A stretch of DNA of 64,000 nt from Piscinibacter sp. XHJ-5 (lineage in GTDB: Bacteria > Pseudomonadota > Gammaproteobacteria > Burkholderiales > Burkholderiaceae_C), in the NCBI RefSeq assembly GCF_029855045.1, contig NZ_CP123228.1, positions 4,402,001 to 4,466,000 of the forward strand, read 5' to 3'. Positions 19,904 to 27,773 of this stretch are shown here, piece after piece. The translations under genes and the position numbers were made by a program. Numbering within the stretch: position 1 is the stretch's first letter; every line of letters starts with the position of its first letter. The notes beneath the pieces are model-generated. The model saw nothing but the letters and a program-made list of their open reading frames with translations, had not been told where the DNA came from and made no database searches.

Positions 19904-21247
19904 ATGAATACCCATGCGGCGCGTGCGCCCGGCACGCAACATTCGCTTCCCAGGACCGGCGCCGACGACGCGCTGTATTCCAAGGTCAGCTGGCGGATCA
20001 TTCCGCTGCTGATCGTCTGCTACATGGTCGCCTACCTCGACCGCATCAACATCGGCTACGCGCAACTGCAGATGAAGCAGGTGCTGACGTTCAGCGATGC
20101 GGTGTATGGCCTGGGCGCCGGCATCTTCTTCATCGGCTACTTCCTGTTCGAAGTGCCGAGCAACCTGATGCTCGAGAAGATCGGGGCGCGAAAGACGCTG
20201 CTGCGCATCATGTTCTGCTGGGGCATCGTCGCCGCGGGCATGATGTTCGTGCAGACGCCGACGCAGTTCTACGTGCTGCGCTTCCTGCTCGGCGTGTTCG
20301 AGGCCGGCTTCTTCCCCGGCATCATCCTGTATCTCACCTACTGGTATCCGTCGGCCCGGCGCGGCCAGATGATCGCCGTCTTCATGGCCGCCACGACGGT
20401 GGCCAACGTCATCGCCGGCCCGCTGTGCGGCGGCATCATGAAGTACATGGACGGTGCGCAAGGCCTGGCCGGCTGGCAGTGGCTGTTCCTCGTGCAGGGA
20501 CTGCCCGCCACGCTGCTCGGCATCGCCGCCTACTTCTACCTGCAGGACAAGCCTGAAGACGCCCGCTGGCTGAGCTCGGCCGAAAAGAAGACGCTGCGTA
20601 CCAACCTCGAGCACGACGAGAAGCATGTGGCAACGGCCTCGCACGCGAGCCTCGGCCAGATGTTCCGCGATCGCAAGGTGTATGTGCTGGCGCTCGTGTA
20701 CTTCCTGCTGCTCGGCGCCACCTACACCATGGTCTTCTGGGTGCCGACGCTCATCAAGAGCTGGGGTGTCGCCGACCTGATGCAGATCGGCCTGTACTCG
20801 GCGTTGCCGAGCCTGATCGGCGTGTTCGGCATGGTCCTGATCGGCCGCAGTTCCGACAAGCACGGGGAGCGCCGCTGGCACTTCGCCGCCAGCGTGACCC
20901 TCGCCGCGATCGGCCTGGGCATCACGACGGTGACGCAAGGAAACCTCGGCGCCTCGTTGGCGGGGCTGTCGCTGGCGGTGATCGGCATTGCTTCGGCAAC
21001 GCCGCTGTTCTTCACCGTCACCACCGAGTACCTGTCGAAGGCGGGAGCCGCCGCCGGCATTGCACTCGTCAGCAGCCTCGGCAACCTGGGTGCCGCGGCG
21101 AGCCCCGCCGTCACCGGTGCGATCACCGCGAGAACCGGCAGTCCCGTCTACAGCATGTACCTGGTGATGGGCCTGTACCTGCTGTCGGGAATCGTCCTGC
21201 TGCTCGCCGTGCGCTCGGCCAAGACGCGCAAGACATCGTCCCACTGA
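19904..21247 (+). CDS. MFS transporter, anion:cation symporter (ACS) family
   Basis: The 447-residue product shows 12 hydrophobic helices and ACS landmarks: YLDRINIGYAQLQM in helix 1-2, GYFLFEVPSNLMLEKIGARK, LRFLLGVFEAGFFPGIILYL, YWYPSARRGQM and a central charged loop LRTNLEHDEKH. This group takes up organic anions such as phthalate, tartrate or glucarate. ATG 19904 has GGAG six bases upstream; ATG 19862 is in frame but adds an unconserved leader. It precedes the DGAT gene by nine bases, though the two have no obvious shared job. Confidence 0.88.
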   Translation: MNTHAARAPGTQHSLPRTGADDALYSKVSWRIIPLLIVCYMVAYLDRINIGYAQLQMKQVLTFSDAVYGLGAGIFFIGYFLFEVPSNLMLEKIGARKTLLRIMFCWGIVAAGMMFVQTPTQFYVLRFLLGVFEAGFFPGIILYLTYWYPSARRGQMIAVFMAATTVANVIAGPLCGGIMKYMDGAQGLAGWQWLFLVQGLPATLLGIAAYFYLQDKPEDARWLSSAEKKTLRTNLEHDEKHVATASHASLGQMFRDRKVYVLALVYFLLLGATYTMVFWVPTLIKSWGVADLMQIGLYSALPSLIGVFGMVLIGRSSDKHGERRWHFAASVTLAAIGLGITTVTQGNLGASLAGLSLAVIGIASATPLFFTVTTEYLSKAGAAAGIALVSSLGNLGAAASPAVTGAITARTGSPVYSMYLVMGLYLLSGIVLLLAVRSAKTRKTSSH

Positions 21248-21256
21248 GACAAGCGC

Positions 21257-22900
21257 ATGGACCACCTGAGCAGCATGGATGCATCGTTCCTGCATCTCGA
21301 AACCCCGGAAACGCCGATGCATGTGGGCAGCCTCATGCTGTTCGACTTGCCCGAAGGCTACCGTGGCGACTACTACGACGACGTGAAGGCGCAGATCGCG
21401 AAGCGATTGCACCTGGCGCGGCTGTTCCGCCGCAAGCTCGCGACCATGCCTTTCGAGCTGGCCGACCCGGTGTGGATCGCCGATGACGACATCGATCTCG
21501 ATTACCACGTGCGCAGCGTGACGCTGCGCCAGCCGGGCACGCTGGCGCAACTCGAAGTGCTGGTCGCCCGGCTGCACTCCAGCCTGCTGGACCGCAGCCG
21601 CCCGCTGTGGGAGGTGTACGTCATCGACGGGCTGGCCAGCGGCCAGATCGCCTTCTACTCCAAGGCCCATCACAGCGGCGTCGACGGCAAGGCGGGTATC
21701 GAAATCGCCAAGGTCTTCTACGACCTGACGCCGCAGGCCCGCGAGGTGCGACCGCCCGCGCCCGCGCGTGCGGCCAATGCCTATCAGCTCGGAGTGGCCG
21801 AGCTGCTGCAGGCCGCCGTTTCGAACTCGGTGGCGCAGTACGCCAGGCTCGCCAAGATGCTGCCGCAGACGGCCAAGGCGCTGGGTGGCACGGCGATGCA
21901 GCTCGTTGCCACCCGCAGGAAGGCACCGCGCGAGCGCAGCCTCGGCTTGAAGATGGCCCCCAGGACGATCTTCAATGCGTCGATCACCAACCAGCGCTCG
22001 TTCGGCAGCCTGTCGGTGCCGTTGCCCCAGCTCAAGACGCTCGGCAAGCGGATGGGCGGCACGCTCAACGACGTGGTGATGGCGATGTGCAGCGGCGCGC
22101 TTCGGAAGTTCCTCCACGAGCGCGATCTGCTGCCGCAACGAGCGTTGATCGCGCTGGTTCCGGTGAGCCTGCGCGAGGCCGACGACAGCTCGAACAACAA
22201 CCAGGTGTCGGCGATCCGCGTGGACCTCGCCACCGACATCGGCGACCCGGCGAAGCGCTTCCACGCGATCCGCGAATCGTCGGAGGCGTCGAAGGATCTG
22301 ATCGGCGGCCTCAAGCCCGTCCTCGGCGCCGACCTGCCGATCGCCGCGTCGCCGTGGCTGATGTCGGGCATGGCTTCGCTCTACGGCCGATCCAACCTCG
22401 GTGCACGTCTGCCTCGGCTGGCCAACGTGACGATCTCCAACGTGCCGGGGCCACCCGCGCCGCTCTACATGGCCGGAGCGCGCATGGAGCACTACTACCC
22501 GGTGTCGATCCCGTACCACGGCGTGGGTCTCAACATCACCGTGCAGAGCTATGCCGGCAAGATGGAGTTCGGCGTCACCGCATGCCGACGCTTGCTGTCG
22601 CAGCCCGAAGTGCAGGAGCTCACGCAGCACCTGCTTGCGTCGCTGCACGAGTTGCAGGAACTGGCAGCGGTGGCCGAGGGCGAAACCATTCCAGCGGCGA
22701 CATCGCCTGCGCCCGAGCCGAAGAAGCGTGGCGACGAGGCGCGTGTCCAGTCCGAAGCCACCCTCATCGACCCGGGAGGCGATTCGCGCGCGCCGCGCCG
22801 CTTGACCTGGCTCGGGTCTTCTCAATTCGTTCGGTTTGTGCCCCAATCGGCACGAGACCGTCCAGACGCCGGGCCGCATGCGCACACTATCGACTGTTGA
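21257..22900 (+). CDS. Wax ester synthase/diacylglycerol acyltransferase (WS/DGAT)
   Basis: The 547-residue product begins MDHLSSMDASFLHLETPETP followed by MHVGSLMLFD, the conserved start of bacterial WS/DGAT. The catalytic HHxxxDG motif is HHSGVDG at residues 138-144. GGTLNDVVMAMCSGALR and NVTISNVPGPPAPLYM are the other family blocks. It esterifies long-chain alcohols or diacylglycerol with acyl-CoA to make storage lipid at the inner membrane. The last 60 or so residues beyond the acyltransferase domain are Pro/Arg-rich and probably disordered. The end overlaps the GNAT gene by 23 bases. Confidence 0.93.
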   Translation: MDHLSSMDASFLHLETPETPMHVGSLMLFDLPEGYRGDYYDDVKAQIAKRLHLARLFRRKLATMPFELADPVWIADDDIDLDYHVRSVTLRQPGTLAQLEVLVARLHSSLLDRSRPLWEVYVIDGLASGQIAFYSKAHHSGVDGKAGIEIAKVFYDLTPQAREVRPPAPARAANAYQLGVAELLQAAVSNSVAQYARLAKMLPQTAKALGGTAMQLVATRRKAPRERSLGLKMAPRTIFNASITNQRSFGSLSVPLPQLKTLGKRMGGTLNDVVMAMCSGALRKFLHERDLLPQRALIALVPVSLREADDSSNNNQVSAIRVDLATDIGDPAKRFHAIRESSEASKDLIGGLKPVLGADLPIAASPWLMSGMASLYGRSNLGARLPRLANVTISNVPGPPAPLYMAGARMEHYYPVSIPYHGVGLNITVQSYAGKMEFGVTACRRLLSQPEVQELTQHLLASLHELQELAAVAEGETIPAATSPAPEPKKRGDEARVQSEATLIDPGGDSRAPRRLTWLGSSQFVRFVPQSARDRPDAGPHAHTIDC

Positions 22901-23387
22901 CCTCGTCCTGGAGCCGCTGACCGTCGGTCATGCGGAGGCGATGTTCGAGGTGTTGCGTGAGCCCGCGCTCTATCGCTACCTCGACTACCCGGCGCCGTCA
23001 TCGATCGAGCACCTTCGAAGCGTGTATTCAAGGATCGAGGGCCGCAAGTCTCCCGACGGGAAGCAACTTTGGCTGAACTGGGTCGTTCATCCACCCGGGG
23101 CAGCGCCGATCGGCTACGTCCAGGCGACCGTCACGGCCCGGCAGACGGGCTGGATCGGCTTTGTGTTCTCCAGCAAGCATTGGAACCGCGGCTACGCGAC
23201 ACAAGCTGCCCGAGCCGTCGTGGAGCATGTTGCCGCCGCCTACGGCGTTGTTCGCTTCCTGGCCACGGTCGATGCGGAAAACCAGCGGTCCATTCGCCTG
23301 CTCGGACGCCTTGGCTTTCACGAAGCAACACAAGCAGAGTCGCAGGGCCACGACCTGTCACCGAACGAGCGTCTGTTCGTCCGGTAG
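22878..23387 (+). CDS. GNAT family N-acetyltransferase (RimJ/RimL-like)
   Basis: The 169-residue product begins MRTLSTVDLVLEPLTVGHAE, as in Acetyltransf_3 proteins. The acetyl-CoA loop is the HWNRGYATQAARAVVEHV segment (R-G-Y-A-T pattern), followed by ATVDAENQRSIRLLGRLGFH. It transfers an acetyl group to an amine of a protein or small molecule. ATG 22878 lies inside the end of the WS/DGAT gene; starting at 22836 would only add unrelated residues. The VOC gene follows after eight bases, suggesting one transcript. Confidence 0.85.
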   Translation: MRTLSTVDLVLEPLTVGHAEAMFEVLREPALYRYLDYPAPSSIEHLRSVYSRIEGRKSPDGKQLWLNWVVHPPGAAPIGYVQATVTARQTGWIGFVFSSKHWNRGYATQAARAVVEHVAAAYGVVRFLATVDAENQRSIRLLGRLGFHEATQAESQGHDLSPNERLFVR

Positions 23388-23395
23388 GAAAACTC

Positions 23396-23794
23396 ATGTC
23401 GGACGTCGGGCTCACCCATGTTGCGCTGCCTGCCCACTCGCTTGCGGCCAGCGTCGCGTTCTATGCGAAGTACGCGAACATGCAAGCCGTGCATCGGCGT
23501 CCAGGGGTGGTCTGGCTGAGCGACCGGACAAGACCGTTCGCCATCGTCCTCATCGAGACGTCCGGCGAGATCAAGCCCCTGCTTCCCATGGCGCACCTGG
23601 GCGTCGGCGTGCGCTCGCGCGAAGAAGTCGACCGGCTTTGCCAGCTCGCGCGAGACGATGGATGCCTGGCTCGAGAGCCGGAGGATTCAGGTCCTCCGGT
23701 CGGCTACTGGGCGTTGATCCGGGATCCCGATGGTCACACCCTTGAGGTGGCGTATGGTCAGGAACTCGGCAACGCAGTGGCGGTCGCTGCCTGA
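23396..23794 (+). CDS. VOC (glyoxalase/bleomycin-resistance fold) protein
   Basis: The 132-residue product has two beta-alpha-beta modules: LTHVALPAHSLAASVAFYAK at the start and WALIRDPDGHTLEVAYGQEL at the end, with MAHLGVGVRSREEVDRL between. His in THVAL, His in MAHLGV and Glu in LEVAYG match the metal ligand positions of the fold. VOC proteins include glyoxalase I, dioxygenases and antibiotic-binding proteins; the role cannot be chosen from sequence. TAGGAAAACTC precedes ATG 23396. It is a likely operon partner of the GNAT gene. Confidence 0.82.
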   Translation: MSDVGLTHVALPAHSLAASVAFYAKYANMQAVHRRPGVVWLSDRTRPFAIVLIETSGEIKPLLPMAHLGVGVRSREEVDRLCQLARDDGCLAREPEDSGPPVGYWALIRDPDGHTLEVAYGQELGNAVAVAA

Positions 23795-23825
23795 CCGTCC
23801 CACCGGGACGCATGGGGTGTGAAAC

Positions 23826-24170
23826 ATGTACGAGACGAGAGCTCAGCCGCCTTTGCCTCGCTCGGCTTTCGCCAGGCGCCTCGCGCTCCACGTTTCACTG
23901 GCGGCTGGCCTCTTGCTCGCCTCGCTGGCACTGGGCATGACCGGCTATGCGCATTTCGAGCACCTGTCCTGGCTGGACGCATTCCTCAATTCCGCCATGC
24001 TGCTGGGCGGCATGGGGCCCATCGATGCGCCGCGAACCAGCGGTGGCAAGCTGTTTGCCGGCCTCTACGCCCTGTACGCGGGCCTGGTCTTCGTCGCCAC
24101 GGCAGCCATCCTGTTCACGCCCGTCCTGCACCGGTTGCTGCACAGGTTCCACTGGAGCGAACGGCTCTGA
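23826..24170 (+). CDS. Small two-TM membrane protein
   Basis: The 114-residue product has two clear membrane segments, LALHVSLAAGLLLASLALGM and LFAGLYALYAGLVFVATAAI. Between them, FLNSAMLLGGMGPIDAP forms a re-entrant-like loop. The G-G-M-G in this position recalls a short pore loop, as in two-TM channel-like proteins, but the match is weak. A similar arrangement is found in conserved hypothetical proteins. It is surrounded by metabolic genes on the same strand, 31 bases after the VOC gene. Function unknown. Confidence 0.68.
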   Translation: MYETRAQPPLPRSAFARRLALHVSLAAGLLLASLALGMTGYAHFEHLSWLDAFLNSAMLLGGMGPIDAPRTSGGKLFAGLYALYAGLVFVATAAILFTPVLHRLLHRFHWSERL

Positions 24171-24208
24171 TGCCGCGCCATGAACAACACGCCGGACCCT
24201 TCCACCGA

Positions 24209-24655
24209 ATGAACGACACACTCCAGACCTACCACGGATCCTGCCACTGCGGGCGCGTCACCTTCGACCTGAACGCCAAGCCGATCAGCGCCGTGATGGA
24301 CTGCAACTGCTCCATCTGTCGGCGCCGCGGTGCGCTGTGGCATGGAGCCTCCGATGGCCATCTGCGAATCACCAGCGGCGAGGAACACCTGCAGCTGTAC
24401 CAGTTCGGCACCATGACTGCGAAGCACTACTTCTGCCGGCATTGCGGAATCCAGCCGTTCGTGCGCCCGCGGCTGGACCCCACCCGTTGGGCCGTCAACG
24501 TTCGCTGCATCGACGGCGTCGACCTTTCCGCCTTGAACGTTCGCACGTTCGACGGCGAGAACTGGGAAGCCGCCGCCCAGGCTTTCGTGCAGGGCGTCCG
24601 GCGAGCTGCCGGCTCGCATCCTGATCAGAGCGAGAGCTCCCGACTCGCACCATGA
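24209..24655 (+). CDS. GFA-family zinc protein
   Basis: The 148-residue product begins MNDTLQTYHGSCHCGRVTFD. Its zinc ligands are C-H-C near residue 12, then MDCNCSICRR and FCRHCG. It belongs to the same family as the product at 9238 but is clearly diverged, with a Trp-rich core (GALWHGASDG) and a C-terminal extension. The family's formaldehyde-glutathione role is disputed. ATG 24209 is used; an ATG 13 codons upstream is possible. Its stop overlaps the start of the PPC-domain gene by four bases (ATGA), so the two are probably translationally coupled. Confidence 0.85.
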   Translation: MNDTLQTYHGSCHCGRVTFDLNAKPISAVMDCNCSICRRRGALWHGASDGHLRITSGEEHLQLYQFGTMTAKHYFCRHCGIQPFVRPRLDPTRWAVNVRCIDGVDLSALNVRTFDGENWEAAAQAFVQGVRRAAGSHPDQSESSRLAP

Positions 24656-25050
24656 GCTATCTGCCCCTTCGGTTGCAGCCCGGCGTTGATCTCCGGCAAT
24701 CGCTCGAGGCCGCGCTGAGTGCGGGCGGCGAATCGTCTGCCTTTGTCGTGTCCGGCATCGGCAGCCTTTCAAGCGCACGCCTGCGCTTCGCCGGGGAGGA
24801 GTCGGAGACTTCATTGGCCGGGATGTTCGAGATCCTCTGCCTCGCCGGAACCCTGACGCGGGACGGCGCGCACCTGCACATGGCGATCGCCGACCGGCAC
24901 GGCCGGGTCGTCGGAGGCCACGTGTGCTACGGCAACACGGTCCGCACCACCGCCGAGGTTCTGCTGGCCCATCCGCAGGACTGGAGGCTTTCCCGCGAGC
25001 TCGACGCAAGCACCGGCTTCAAGGAGCTCATCGTGCGATCCGGCGGATGA
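24652..25050 (+). CDS. PPC/DUF296 domain protein
   Basis: The 132-residue product matches the PPC domain: LRLQPGVDLRQSLEAALSAG, AFVVSGIGSLSSARLRFAG, the conserved G-x-x-H-x-H-style block DGAHLHMAIADRHGRVVGGH and a final VLLAHPQDWRLSREL. Bacterial PPC proteins are small trimeric cytoplasmic proteins that may bind metal through the two His; some relatives carry AT-hook DNA-binding domains, absent here. It overlaps the GFA gene end by ATGA. It converges with the lipoprotein gene that ends at 25055. Confidence 0.85.
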   Translation: MSYLPLRLQPGVDLRQSLEAALSAGGESSAFVVSGIGSLSSARLRFAGEESETSLAGMFEILCLAGTLTRDGAHLHMAIADRHGRVVGGHVCYGNTVRTTAEVLLAHPQDWRLSRELDASTGFKELIVRSGG

Positions 25051-25054
25051 CGAG

Positions 25055-25423
25055 TCAGTGTCCTGTTGGATAGCCCGGTCGCACTCGCACCTTCTTCGCC
25101 ACTCCCGACGGCTCGAACAGGATCACCAGTTCGGTGGCGGCTCGCGAGGTCCTGTCGGCGCCGGGCCATCGATAGACCCACACTTCATGACCGCTGTCGA
25201 ATGGGATGACGATGGCCTGGCCCAGCGCGGCGGAGACGTCTGCCCTGGTGCTCTTGCCGATGGCGATCATGTCCATGGCGGCATGCGGCGCGAGAGATTG
25301 GCCCGTCGGCGTGCGAACCGATCCGCGGCCTTCCTGCAGGGACCCCAGGTTTGCGTGGCCGGCGCATGCCGCACACAGGGCCGCCGAGAACCCGGCGATG
25401 CAAAGCGCAAGGGGCCTGGTCAC
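25055..25423 (-). CDS. Small secreted lipoprotein, BamE/SmpA-like
   Basis: The 122-residue product starts at GTG 25423, which overlaps the stop of the preceding gene (GTGA). Residues 1-22 are a signal peptide with candidate lipobox cysteines (ALCIAGFSAALCAACAG). The mature part has IAIGKSTRADVSAALGQAIV, the start of a small BamE/OmlA-like alpha/beta fold, then GHEVWVYRWPGADR and LVILFEPSGVAKKVRVR. It would sit on a membrane facing the periplasm; a role in outer-membrane assembly is only a family-level guess. Confidence 0.72.
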   Translation of the reverse strand: MTRPLALCIAGFSAALCAACAGHANLGSLQEGRGSVRTPTGQSLAPHAAMDMIAIGKSTRADVSAALGQAIVIPFDSGHEVWVYRWPGADRTSRAATELVILFEPSGVAKKVRVRPGYPTGH

Positions 25424-26256
25424 GGTCGGTCGTCCATGTACTCGAACTCGACCCGCGTGTCGTCCGGCCAGCTGTGGTCGCCCAGCGGAAGAAAGTACGT
25501 GCGGTCGATGAGCATCTCGCAGTCGCAATACGGGAGGTCATCGCCGAGGCCGGGGTCGTCGCTGGCCATCGCGTACAGCTGGTCGATGGGCAGGACCTCA
25601 CGGCGTGCGCCGGCGACCAGCGTCACGCTGAACAGCGGCCGCTCGGCAAAGAAGAGGTACTTCGCCTCCTTGCTGTCGCAGTAGCTCATGGTGTCGGTGA
25701 ACAGGTCTGCGATGCGGCCGATGGGGCTGCTGTTGGACACCAGGTCGGCTTCCAGTCCCACCTGGCATTCCAGGCGAAGGTCACCCAGCCGCCGGCTGCC
25801 GGCAGGCACTCCGGGTGTGCGGATCTCGGTGCGCCACGTCATGCTCAGCCGCCTGCGATTGGGCGAGACGACAGCGTCTTCCTGCAGCGCCTTGGGGTCT
25901 CGCGCCAGCACGAAGGTGTGATCCGGCCCCACAGGAACTTCGTAGGCGAACGTGGACCCGATGACCTCCAGGACGATGCGGTCCATGTCGGTTCCGGGCT
26001 TGCGCGGCAGCAACTTGAAGCGCAGCGATGCATGGGGCGCGAGGGCGGCCCGCGCCCGCTCGAAATGGTCCATGCCCCGGATCATCTTTCGATAGGACTT
26101 CTCCACCGGGTCGCTCGACGTTCCCTTGACGGTGACCTGGGGCAGCGCGTAGCGGGGCTTTTCCTGCGCGCACGCGGCGGTGCAGGCCGCGATCAGTGCG
26201 ATCCGCATCGCCCGGCCCAGCATGCGGGAATGAAGACCGACGCCTGACCTGCTCAT
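25420..26256 (-). CDS. Hypothetical exported protein
   Basis: The 278-residue product carries an N-terminal hydrophobic segment (MRIALIAACTAACAQEKPRY) consistent with a signal peptide or lipobox. The mature region has one clear beta-rich domain (LRFKLLPRKPGTDMDRIVLE, SPNRRRLSMTWRTEIRTPG, DLRLECQVGLEADLVS) and four cysteines later on (SYCDSKE, LPYCDCEML). I do not recognise the family. Starts at 26256, 26223 and 26208 are all possible; 26256 has GGGAG twelve bases upstream. It is translationally coupled to the lipoprotein gene downstream. Confidence 0.65.
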   Translation of the reverse strand: MSRSGVGLHSRMLGRAMRIALIAACTAACAQEKPRYALPQVTVKGTSSDPVEKSYRKMIRGMDHFERARAALAPHASLRFKLLPRKPGTDMDRIVLEVIGSTFAYEVPVGPDHTFVLARDPKALQEDAVVSPNRRRLSMTWRTEIRTPGVPAGSRRLGDLRLECQVGLEADLVSNSSPIGRIADLFTDTMSYCDSKEAKYLFFAERPLFSVTLVAGARREVLPIDQLYAMASDDPGLGDDLPYCDCEMLIDRTYFLPLGDHSWPDDTRVEFEYMDDRP

Positions 26257-26314
26257 CCGAATGCATTGCTCCCAGCTTGGCCAAGCTTCCGATGACAAGC
26301 GTTTGAGGATCGGG

Positions 26315-27430
26315 CTATGTCCTCGGCAGTGTCACGGTGAAGCGCGTCCTGCCGTCCGCCGACTCGACGCTCACACTGCCGCCATGGGCCAGCGCGATCT
26401 GGCGCACGATGAACAGGCCGAGCCCGAGGCTCTCGCTCTCGCCTGGCGCATCGGCTGCCGCGTGGCGGCGCAGCGGCTCGAACAGCGCGTTCATCAGGTC
26501 CTTCGGGATGTTCGGCCCGCTGTTTTCCACCGAGAGCTGAACCTGGGCATCGTCGCCGCGCAGGGTCACTCGAACCATGCCGCCCGGTTCACCGTACCTG
26601 GCGGCATTGATGACCAGATTGCTCACCACCTGCCTGAGGCGTGAAGCGTCCCAGCTGCCCCGCGTGACACCGTCTGTCCGGAATTCGATCGTCGACGCGG
26701 GCAATGCCGCGCGCAACAACTCGATCTCCTCGCGACACACCGTTGCCAAGTCGACCGGCTCGGGGCTGACCCGGATGCCGATGGCGAGTGACGTGCGGTT
26801 GTAGTCCAGCAGGTCATCCAGCAGCTGCTTCATGCGCTGACCGCTGCGAATGAGTTTCTCCGTGTGCTGGCTTGCCGGCGTGCCCGCGCTCATTGAGGAG
26901 ATGACGTGCGACGTCAGCAGGACCGCGTTCAGCGGGCCGCGCAGGTCGTGGCCGAGCACGCCGAGGAACACCGCACGCCAGCGCTCGACTTCGCTGGTGA
27001 AGTAGTCGACCGACTCGGCGATGGCCTGATCCATGGCCTCGTTGAATCGGCCCGTGTCTTCCATCGCATCGGGCCCGTACGCCGCCGCATCGGCCCACAA
27101 GCGCAGCACGCTTGCGCGCAAGGCACGGTATTCGGCCACCAGTTGCCGGATGGTGAAGCCTCCGGTGGCGCGCAGCAGCGCATGGGTCTGCGCGGCCGTC
27201 TCCGTTGCCCCCGGCAGCGCGGGCGCCCTGCCCCTGGACTTCGCCGACTGCTCCACGCGGGTCTGCGGCGTGCGCAGATCCCTGGCGATGGCTTGGAGGA
27301 TCTGCTCGGCATGGTCGCGCAGCGCCACGGCGTCCAACTCGCCCGCGGCGGGCAGCAGTGACGAGGCAAACACTTCCCACTCGGCGAGGATCGCCGGCAT
27401 GTTGGCGTCGATGAAGTCCGCGAGCCGCAT
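26315..27430 (-). CDS. Sensor histidine kinase with RsbRD-type N-terminal domain
   Basis: The 371-residue product has an N-terminal helical RsbRD-like sensor (MRLADFIDANMPAILAEWEV to about residue 145), then a kinase core: H box FLGVLGHDLRGPLNAV with phospho-acceptor His161, N box VVSNLVINAARYGEPG, and G2 box LGLGLFIVRQIALAHGG. The G1 box reads VENSGPNIP rather than DxGxG, so ATP binding may be weak. There is no membrane segment. ATG 27430 has GGGAGG eight bases upstream. No response regulator lies nearby, so it is an orphan; the ferritin-like genes upstream are on the same strand. Confidence 0.88.
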   Translation of the reverse strand: MRLADFIDANMPAILAEWEVFASSLLPAAGELDAVALRDHAEQILQAIARDLRTPQTRVEQSAKSRGRAPALPGATETAAQTHALLRATGGFTIRQLVAEYRALRASVLRLWADAAAYGPDAMEDTGRFNEAMDQAIAESVDYFTSEVERWRAVFLGVLGHDLRGPLNAVLLTSHVISSMSAGTPASQHTEKLIRSGQRMKQLLDDLLDYNRTSLAIGIRVSPEPVDLATVCREEIELLRAALPASTIEFRTDGVTRGSWDASRLRQVVSNLVINAARYGEPGGMVRVTLRGDDAQVQLSVENSGPNIPKDLMNALFEPLRRHAAADAPGESESLGLGLFIVRQIALAHGGSVSVESADGRTRFTVTLPRT

Positions 27431-27545
27431 TTTCGATGCCTCCCGCGGGGAGCTTACATGCGAATCTCGTTGCCGCATCCCCCCCGATCCGAGCACTCGG
27501 CGGCGCGTCGGGCCGTGGCCCGCGCCGTTGCCCCGACACAGTGCG

Positions 27546-27755
27546 CTAGCGGCGCTTGCGCTTTTTCGGGCTTGCCGGCGGCGCCCAGCCGGCCGTCCAG
27601 ACACTGAACATGTCCTTCGTGGCCTTGGTCATCGCCGCGGTGGCCTGGCGTTTTGCCTGTCCGGCGGCGTGGCCGCGCAGCGAGCCCGCTGCGGCGTTGG
27701 CTCCGCTCAGCCACATGCTCATGAACGGATTCTTCTTCAACCAGGGGTTGGCCAT
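27546..27755 (-). CDS. Small basic conserved protein
   Basis: The 69-residue product reads MANPWLKKNPFMSMWLSGAN, continues AAAGSLRGHAAGQAKRQATA and ends in a lysine/arginine run (SPKKRKRR). It resembles short Burkholderiales proteins of unknown function that I recall only as a pattern; phasin-like or nucleic-acid-binding roles would both fit its amphipathic helix and basic tail. It lies 18 bases after the first ferritin-like gene on the same strand and 115 bases before the kinase, and it is probably part of that transcript. Confidence 0.65.
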   Translation of the reverse strand: MANPWLKKNPFMSMWLSGANAAAGSLRGHAAGQAKRQATAAMTKATKDMFSVWTAGWAPPASPKKRKRR

Positions 27756-27773
27756 GTCGATCTCCTTGTGGTC

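Noticed and set aside
19790..22885. A 1031-codon minus-strand frame over the MFS and DGAT genes
   Set aside because: Antisense to two well-supported genes with catalytic motifs; composition is Arg/Gln/His-rich.
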